Below, one piece after another: positions 15,163 to 19,665 of a stretch of 19,665 nucleotides of DNA (the stretch's first letter is position 1; each line of letters starts with the position of its first letter). Made by a program: the position numbers and the translations under genes. The DNA is from Saprospiraceae bacterium (GTDB lineage Bacteria; Bacteroidota; Bacteroidia; Chitinophagales; Saprospiraceae): positions 1-19,665 of the forward strand of contig JADZBJ010000215.1 in NCBI GenBank assembly GCA_020852155.1, written 5' to 3'. Below the pieces are notes generated by a model. It worked only from the letters and a program-made list of their open reading frames with translations. It was not told the origin of the DNA and did no database searches.

Positions 15163-15657
15163 CTAAAACAATTTTCCGGGAGATACGGGCGTGTGGTCTG
15201 CTTCGTGTTGCAGCAACCATGATTTGCGTGGCAACCCGCCAGCATAGCCGACTAATTTTCCACTGCTGCCAATGATGCGATGACAGGGAATAATGATGGC
15301 AATCGGATTACTGCCATTGGCCGAACCCACTGCCCGGATGGCTTTCATGTCGCCGTATTGCTGCGCCAGGTCTGCATAGGAGGCCGTGGTGCCATATTGC
15401 ACATCGAGCAGCATCTGCCAGATTTTTCGCTGAAAGTCTGTTCCCTGCGGATTCAGTTTGACCCCGAATGCCTTGCGTTGGCCGGCAAAGTATTCAGCCA
15501 GTTCGCTACGGCATTGTTGCACGGTTAGCGACAAGGTTGATGCCTCCGTTTCATCCTGACGATTGTCTCCAACAAACTGTACTTCCTGAATACCATCGTC
15601 ATTGCCGACGATTTTGATCAGGCCAAGCGGAGAGTCCATGTAGGTGGTAGAAATCAT
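15163..15657 (-). CDS. ogt: Methylated-DNA--protein-cysteine S-methyltransferase
   Basis: 164 residues from an ATG at 15657; the frame extends ten codons to a GTG (15687), but the family begins around MISTTYMDSPLGLIKI. The protein repairs O6-methylguanine by moving the methyl group to its own cysteine. The active-site loop IIIPCHRIIGSSGKLVGYAGG holds the acceptor Cys125, and the recognition helix region AIRAVGSANGSNP precedes it, as in the family. The N-terminal domain has the usual short beta/alpha form (SELAEYFAGQRKAFGVKL). It lacks the AraC-type regulatory part of Ada, so it is a stand-alone Ogt-type enzyme. Convergent with tex; the gene ends three bases from the inverted-repeat element. 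Confidence 0.96.
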   Translation of the reverse strand: MISTTYMDSPLGLIKIVGNDDGIQEVQFVGDNRQDETEASTLSLTVQQCRSELAEYFAGQRKAFGVKLNPQGTDFQRKIWQMLLDVQYGTTASYADLAQQYGDMKAIRAVGSANGSNPIAIIIPCHRIIGSSGKLVGYAGGLPRKSWLLQHEADHTPVSPGKLF

Positions 15658-15850
15658 GAATGTTGTTGTTGAGGTTGCTTTCACCACTCGAAATCATCAG
15701 GGGAAAGGCAATTATTTTAATAGTATAAAAATACAGCATGTGACTTTATGCCTTTTTAAAAAATCACAAATCACACAAAATCAATACTTTAACAATAATT
15801 AATTCATAATAAACCTGTTATAGCCGGGTGAAAATCTCTTGAAATCGTCC
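15658..15850. other. AT-rich upstream region of ogt
   Basis: About 190 bases of strongly AT-rich DNA (for example 15707-15735 and 15761-15815) with no credible reading frame. It should hold the ogt promoter, but no convincing TAnnTTTG element was found on the minus strand. Nothing else is evident. Confidence 0.5.
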
Positions 15851-15881
15851 TTGTATTAAATAGCGCACGCCCTGACCTTTG
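15851..15881 (+). promoter_or_regulatory. Candidate + strand promoter in the ogt / S46 intergenic region
   Basis: A TTG at 15851-15853 and GACCTTTG at 15874-15881 (one mismatch to TAnnTTTG) are 20 bases apart, close to the ideal spacing. It points toward a strong terminator at 16107, with no recognised gene between. Confidence 0.4.
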
Positions 15882-15885
15882 CCTT

Positions 15886-16144
15886 ACTGATTGTTACTTG
15901 AACAACACTACTATCAATCTTTCTTCCACCGTAATTCAGTTTATCCTCATTCATAGAGGAACAATCATCAGGTATACGCTCGGAGTTCGGAATTTTTGGT
16001 ATTATATACCCCCTGAGCAGGGACGCTCCGAACGCTATGAACAACTTTCTGGCATTCTGCCACAATACAATCAAGCAAAGTCTTGCAAAAGGTAACAATC
16101 TTTTTTAGCGAGCGGACTAGTAATTAGTCCGCTCGCTTTTTTTT
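15886..16144 (+). ncRNA. Candidate small transcript of about 250 nt, unknown function
   Basis: The segment is bounded by a promoter-like site (15851-15881) and a strong intrinsic terminator (16107-16144) with a T-run on the + strand only, although no + strand gene is recognised. Internal pairing is possible: ggtat/atacc around a 3-base loop near 16000, and tcggag near 15980 with ctccga near 16025. A TTG-started frame of 65 codons (15898-16095) exists, and would read IPPEQGRSERYEQLSGILPQ, but it matches no family I know and an opposite-strand frame is equally long. It could be a regulatory RNA, a small protein or a gene remnant. Confidence 0.35.
16107..16144 (+). terminator. Strong intrinsic terminator
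   Basis: A perfect 13-bp stem (16107-16119 with 16125-16137, arm agcgagcggacta) with a gtaat loop, followed by eight T (16137-16144). The T-run is on the + strand only, so it serves a transcript coming from the left. It also lies just beyond the end of the S46 peptidase gene (16159). Confidence 0.85.
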
Positions 16145-16158
16145 GTATCCGGGTTGAA

Positions 16159-18324
16159 TTACTTGCGTTTTTTGCCTTCCACGATTTTCATTTCATTGAG
16201 CAGGTAATTTGCGCCGCCCAATTTGTCAATGATAAACAGGATGTACCGCACATCCACCATGATGTTTCGGCAAATGGTCGCATCGTAATTCAGGTCGCTC
16301 ATGGTACCTTCCCAAACGCGGTCAAAATTCAGGCCCACCAACTGGCCGTTGGCATTCAGCGCCGGACTGCCAGAGTTGCCGCCAGTGGTGTGGTTAGCGC
16401 CGATAAATGCGACGGGCATTTCACCTTTGGCGTTGGCGTACCGACCGTAATCCTTGTTTTTCCAAAGTTCGATCAGTTTTTGTGGCACATCAAACTCGTA
16501 ATCGCCGGGAATGTATTTTTCCATCACGCCATCCAGGTCGGTTTGATACTGGTACCAAACGGCGTCACGCGGGGCATATCCACCTGCTTTTCCGTAGGTC
16601 AGGCGCAGGGTGCTGTTCGCATCCGGGAAGAAACGGCGATCTTTAAACACCTTAATTTGCGCGGCCATGTATTCGCGCTGCACCAGGTTGATTTGTGGTT
16701 GTAACGACTGTAATTTTGGTTGAATATTGGCCACGTAAGCGTCGTTCAGCGTTTTCCAGAACGTAAAAGCCGGATCTGCTTTGAGGGTTTCGTAAATCTT
16801 GTCCGGTTTTTCGGCCAGCAGGGCATTCATTTTAGCCTCGTAAGGCAAAATTGAATTATCAAAAATGTATTTGGCTAAACCTTCATAGCCGCCGTGTTTG
16901 GCAGCGGTTTCCTGCACAAATTTTCCACCCCAGTCTTTGTTGACATCCTGCACGAAAATTTCAGACAAGCCGGCAAAAACGGCCTGATCTACGGCCGGGC
17001 GATATTCCTTGTAAAAACCCGACAGGCCAGCGGTGGCGTCTTTTTGCTTGTTGGCAAAAAAGTTGGCGCCGTTTTTCTCATAAGTATCCAGCCAGCTGTT
17101 GAGTTGCGAAGCCAATCCCATGAGGTCGTTGTTGCGCACCATCGCCTCGAGATAATAGTCGCGGGCCAGTGCGTAGGGCTGGATTTCGGCATGCAACTGA
17201 CGCAGGCGCGGCAGAATGTTTTTGTAACGGAGGTTCCAGTCCGGGTTGTTTTCGATTCTTTTGGTAAATTCGGCTTCGTACTCCTGTTTTTTGTCATAGG
17301 CTTTGTACGTGCGAAGTCCGAGCATTTCGCCTTGCCATTTTTTCCATGAATTGGCAATACTGGCATATTTGGCGATGTAGGTAATTTTCACCTCCGGGTC
17401 TTTGCGCATAAAACCGTCCATGATTTTCAGGGCGCGTTCTCGAATGCTGACTTTAGCCGGATCGAGTATTTCGCCGGTTTGGCGTACGGCGGCTTCTGTC
17501 AGGTATTCGTCTGTACGACCGGGAAAGCCATATACCATCGTGAAATCACCCTCTGAAACGCCATTCAGCGAAATTTCCAGAAACTTGCGTGGTTGATAGG
17601 GCTGGTTGGCGGGCGAGTATTCCGCCGGGCGGTTGTCTTTGTTGGCATATACCCTGAACATGGAAAAATCGCCGGTGTGACGCGGCCAAACCCAGTTGTC
17701 GGTGTCTGCGCCGAATTTGCCAATGCTCGAAGGCGGCGTACCGACTAATCGAACATCCTTGAACGTCTGGGTAACGAAAAGATAATACTGATTGCCGTTG
17801 TAAAACGGGCGAATGAGGATGTCTTCCCAGGCGTTTTTCTTGGTATTGACTTTGATCTGAGCCAGGTTTTTATCAATCACCGACTGGCGATCATTTTCGG
17901 CCATGCTTTCGGTTACGCCATTCAAGGCCAGGGCTGTAACGTCTTCCATGCGGATGACAAACGTGGCTATAACACCTTTGGCGGGCAATTCAGCGCTCCT
18001 GTCTTTGGCCCAAAAACCATCATCAACATAGTTGTGCTCCAGGGTGCTGAGGTTCTGGATGGCGTCAAAACCGCAGTGGTGATTGGTCAGCAAAAGGCCT
18101 TCAGCAGAGATCATTTCTCCGGTGCATCCGCCGGCAAACTGGCAGATGGCGTCTTTCAGGCTGGGTTCCACGGGTGAATAGATATCATCGGCATCGAGTT
18201 TGAGGCCCAATGATTTCATTTCTTTTTCATTCTGTTTTTCAAGGTGCATCGGCAACCACATGCCCTGGGCCACAACTTGGCAACCCATCAATACACTTGC
18301 CCAAAAAGTTAAAAAGCGAACCAT
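16159..18324 (-). CDS. S46 family dipeptidyl-peptidase (DPP11-like)
   Basis: 721 residues with a signal peptide; mature start probably after VVAQ, giving the typical S46 beginning GMWLPMHLEKQNEKEMKSLG. An LMGC at residues 12-15 could be a weak lipobox. The chymotrypsin-fold triad is visible: TNHHCG (His82/83), HTGDFS (Asp219, best candidate) and GGNSGSP (Ser651). S46 enzymes release dipeptides from the N-termini of peptides in the periplasm. The residue 18 after the catalytic Ser is Arg669, the position that is Arg in DPP11 (cuts after Asp/Glu) and Gly in DPP7 (cuts after hydrophobic residues); DPP11-like specificity is therefore inferred. It starts 24 bases after the SusD-like gene on the same strand, so co-transcription is very likely. 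Confidence 0.95.
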   Translation of the reverse strand: MVRFLTFWASVLMGCQVVAQGMWLPMHLEKQNEKEMKSLGLKLDADDIYSPVEPSLKDAICQFAGGCTGEMISAEGLLLTNHHCGFDAIQNLSTLEHNYVDDGFWAKDRSAELPAKGVIATFVIRMEDVTALALNGVTESMAENDRQSVIDKNLAQIKVNTKKNAWEDILIRPFYNGNQYYLFVTQTFKDVRLVGTPPSSIGKFGADTDNWVWPRHTGDFSMFRVYANKDNRPAEYSPANQPYQPRKFLEISLNGVSEGDFTMVYGFPGRTDEYLTEAAVRQTGEILDPAKVSIRERALKIMDGFMRKDPEVKITYIAKYASIANSWKKWQGEMLGLRTYKAYDKKQEYEAEFTKRIENNPDWNLRYKNILPRLRQLHAEIQPYALARDYYLEAMVRNNDLMGLASQLNSWLDTYEKNGANFFANKQKDATAGLSGFYKEYRPAVDQAVFAGLSEIFVQDVNKDWGGKFVQETAAKHGGYEGLAKYIFDNSILPYEAKMNALLAEKPDKIYETLKADPAFTFWKTLNDAYVANIQPKLQSLQPQINLVQREYMAAQIKVFKDRRFFPDANSTLRLTYGKAGGYAPRDAVWYQYQTDLDGVMEKYIPGDYEFDVPQKLIELWKNKDYGRYANAKGEMPVAFIGANHTTGGNSGSPALNANGQLVGLNFDRVWEGTMSDLNYDATICRNIMVDVRYILFIIDKLGGANYLLNEMKIVEGKKRK

Positions 18325-18348
18325 TTTATTGATGTGATAATGTGATAA

Positions 18349-19665
18349 TTAGTAACCGGGATTTTGTTTCAAACGGTCGTTGGCGGCAATCTCCCTGTTT
18401 GGAACAGGCAGAATAGCCCGAAATGCGTCTGCGCCGGTTACGTTGTTGTATTGGCCTGTACGCGCGAGGTCAAAATAAACATGACCTTCAAAGTTCAATT
18501 CGGCGCGGCGTTCGTCCAGCAAAGCATTTGTCCAGGCGTCAGCAGTGGCCACGTCGTCAGGTGTCAGATCGGACAAACCGCGTTGTGTGCGCAGTTGATT
18601 CAGTTCATCAAGTCCGTCCGTTGCGCCCTGTGCTTCAGCGGCAATGAGCAGCATTTCAGCCAGGCGAATGATATAGGCAGGGCTGTCTTTATCGGTTTCA
18701 CCGCGATATTTTTGGGTGCGTCCGTCAGGCACGATGGTCACGTCATTGCTGGCCGGGTCAAAATCCAGCAGACTGGCGCGAACGTCTCCGCTACGCAATT
18801 GAAAAAAGTCGTTGAGGCCTTCCGCAGCCAGGTAAAAAAGTTCCGAGCGAATAGCATCATCGCGGCTATAGGTGAGCGAGTTAAATTCACTCCTGTTTTG
18901 CGCATCAAAACTCAATTCAAAAATAGACTCTGTGCTGCGGCGGGTGTCGAATATTGTATGGTAATCAGCAGCGTCCACGAGGCCATAGGCATCGCTTTGC
19001 AGCACTTGCTGAGCGTCATCGTTGGCAGCAGTCAGGTTGCCTGCGTACAGGTTTACACGCGCCCGGAGTGCCTGCAGCGTTTGCAGGCTGACGTACTGTG
19101 GCGCGGCCTCCTGGCTCAGCAATGGCGCTGCTGTATTCAGGTCGTTTAAAATGGCTTCGTAGGATGCTGCCACTGTGGCCCGTTCAGGGCGGTCTTCGAT
19201 GGTTTGGGTTTTCAGGATAACCGGAATGCCGTACCTGGATGTTTTGTCCCAGTGCTCGCCGTAAGTGCGCAGCAAATCAAAATGCGCCAGTGCGCGAATG
19301 GTACGCGCCTGACCTTCGATTTCGCCCTTGCGCGCATCTTCCAGGTCTTTGATGTTGGGCAGTGCTTCGAGCAGGCGATTGGCGTTGGCAATGCTGCGAT
19401 AGATCGTTACCCAGAGTTCTTCCGACAACAAATTGGAGGGCGTCACGGCTTTGGCGCTTAACTGATCGAGCGAGAGGTACTGATAACCGCCGGTGGAGGC
19501 ATTGCCACCCAGCGCTTCCATCATGAGCGGAAATTGCCCGCCGTAATAGCTGCCGTTTTGCAGCGACGCATACAAACCTGAAAGCGCAGCTTCGGCACTC
19601 GCTGCGTCAACGATGGCGGTTTCAGCGTCAATGTCGTTAGGCGATGTTTCGTCCAGAAATTTATT
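18349..19665 (-). CDS. SusD/RagB family nutrient-binding outer-membrane lipoprotein (5' end outside window)
   Basis: The frame is open to the window edge, giving 438 visible residues; only the signal peptide, the lipid-anchored Cys and a few following residues seem to be missing, since the visible part starts with NKFLDETSPNDI, typical just after the anchor. SusD features: SGLYASLQNGSYYGGQFPLM, LWVTIYRSIANANRLLEALP, GQARTIRALAHFDLLRTYG, the TPR-like helices, YIIRLAEMLLIAAEAQG, LLDERRAELNFEGHVYFDLARTG, and the closing NPGY. SusD-like proteins form the lid of a SusC-type TonB-dependent channel and bind glycans or peptides; a SusC gene should lie beyond the right window edge. Pairing with an S46 dipeptidyl-peptidase 24 bases downstream suggests a peptide substrate, as for RagAB. 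Confidence 0.95.
   Translation of the reverse strand, partial: NKFLDETSPNDIDAETAIVDAASAEAALSGLYASLQNGSYYGGQFPLMMEALGGNASTGGYQYLSLDQLSAKAVTPSNLLSEELWVTIYRSIANANRLLEALPNIKDLEDARKGEIEGQARTIRALAHFDLLRTYGEHWDKTSRYGIPVILKTQTIEDRPERATVAASYEAILNDLNTAAPLLSQEAAPQYVSLQTLQALRARVNLYAGNLTAANDDAQQVLQSDAYGLVDAADYHTIFDTRRSTESIFELSFDAQNRSEFNSLTYSRDDAIRSELFYLAAEGLNDFFQLRSGDVRASLLDFDPASNDVTIVPDGRTQKYRGETDKDSPAYIIRLAEMLLIAAEAQGATDGLDELNQLRTQRGLSDLTPDDVATADAWTNALLDERRAELNFEGHVYFDLARTGQYNNVTGADAFRAILPVPNREIAANDRLKQNPGY

Noticed and set aside
15898..16095. 65-codon + strand frame, TTG start
   Set aside because: Not called as a gene: no family resemblance, weak start, and an equally long frame on the other strand; kept only as a possibility within the candidate transcript.

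Overview
The window looks like a chromosomal segment of a Bacteroidota bacterium, most likely Saprospiria or a relative. This is inferred from: a SusD/RagB-type lipoprotein ending in the typical NPGY; an S46 dipeptidyl-peptidase; an EAD11-like domain plus an nSTAND1 NTPase with an FGE-like partner; a TonB_C-type domain with the MPKWKP motif; promoters resembling the Bacteroidota TTG / TAnnTTTG pattern; and a lack of Shine-Dalgarno sites before most starts. No rRNA, tRNA, insertion sequence or CRISPR array was recognised.

Layout. (1) 2-4574 (+): the end of a three-gene operon. It holds the C-terminus of an effector-type protein with an EAD11-like tail, an overlapping membrane-anchored nSTAND1 NTPase, and a secreted protein joining a coiled coil, a cysteine-less FGE-like domain, a TonB_C-like domain and a beta-rich tail. 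This resembles the NTPase-dependent conflict systems common in multicellular Bacteroidota, but split over three polypeptides and apparently spanning the cell envelope. It ends at a perfect 26-bp hairpin. (2) 4687-6001: a beta-barrel protein (-), a probable structured small RNA of about 185 nt with its own promoter (+, 5401-5590), and a DUF2721 membrane protein (-). (3) 6055-8085 (+): two aromatic-pathway genes, aroQ (type II dehydroquinate dehydratase) and a TrpE-like anthranilate synthase component I of the type usually fused to TrpG, here without it. (4) 8250-11232 (-): an oligopeptidase-B-like lipoprotein and a single-pass membrane protein. (5) 11335-14746 (+): L-2-hydroxyglutarate oxidase, a cluster of small palindromes, and the RNA-binding protein Tex. 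(6) 14745-15159: an inverted-repeat element that fills the gap between the stop codons of tex and the convergent ogt. (7) 15163-16158: ogt (-), then a long non-coding stretch with a promoter-like site and a strong terminator suggesting an unrecognised + strand transcript. (8) 16159-19665 (-): an S46 peptidase directly downstream of a SusD/RagB-like gene cut by the window edge, consistent with a peptide uptake and degradation operon.

How the genes work together: aroQ and trpE-like both belong to the chorismate/tryptophan route; the SusD-like protein and the S46 peptidase probably capture and cleave peptides, and the S9 lipoprotein adds a second envelope peptidase. The stretches most worth following up are the split EAD11/nSTAND1/FGE operon, the two candidate small-RNA units, and the inverted-repeat element between tex and ogt.
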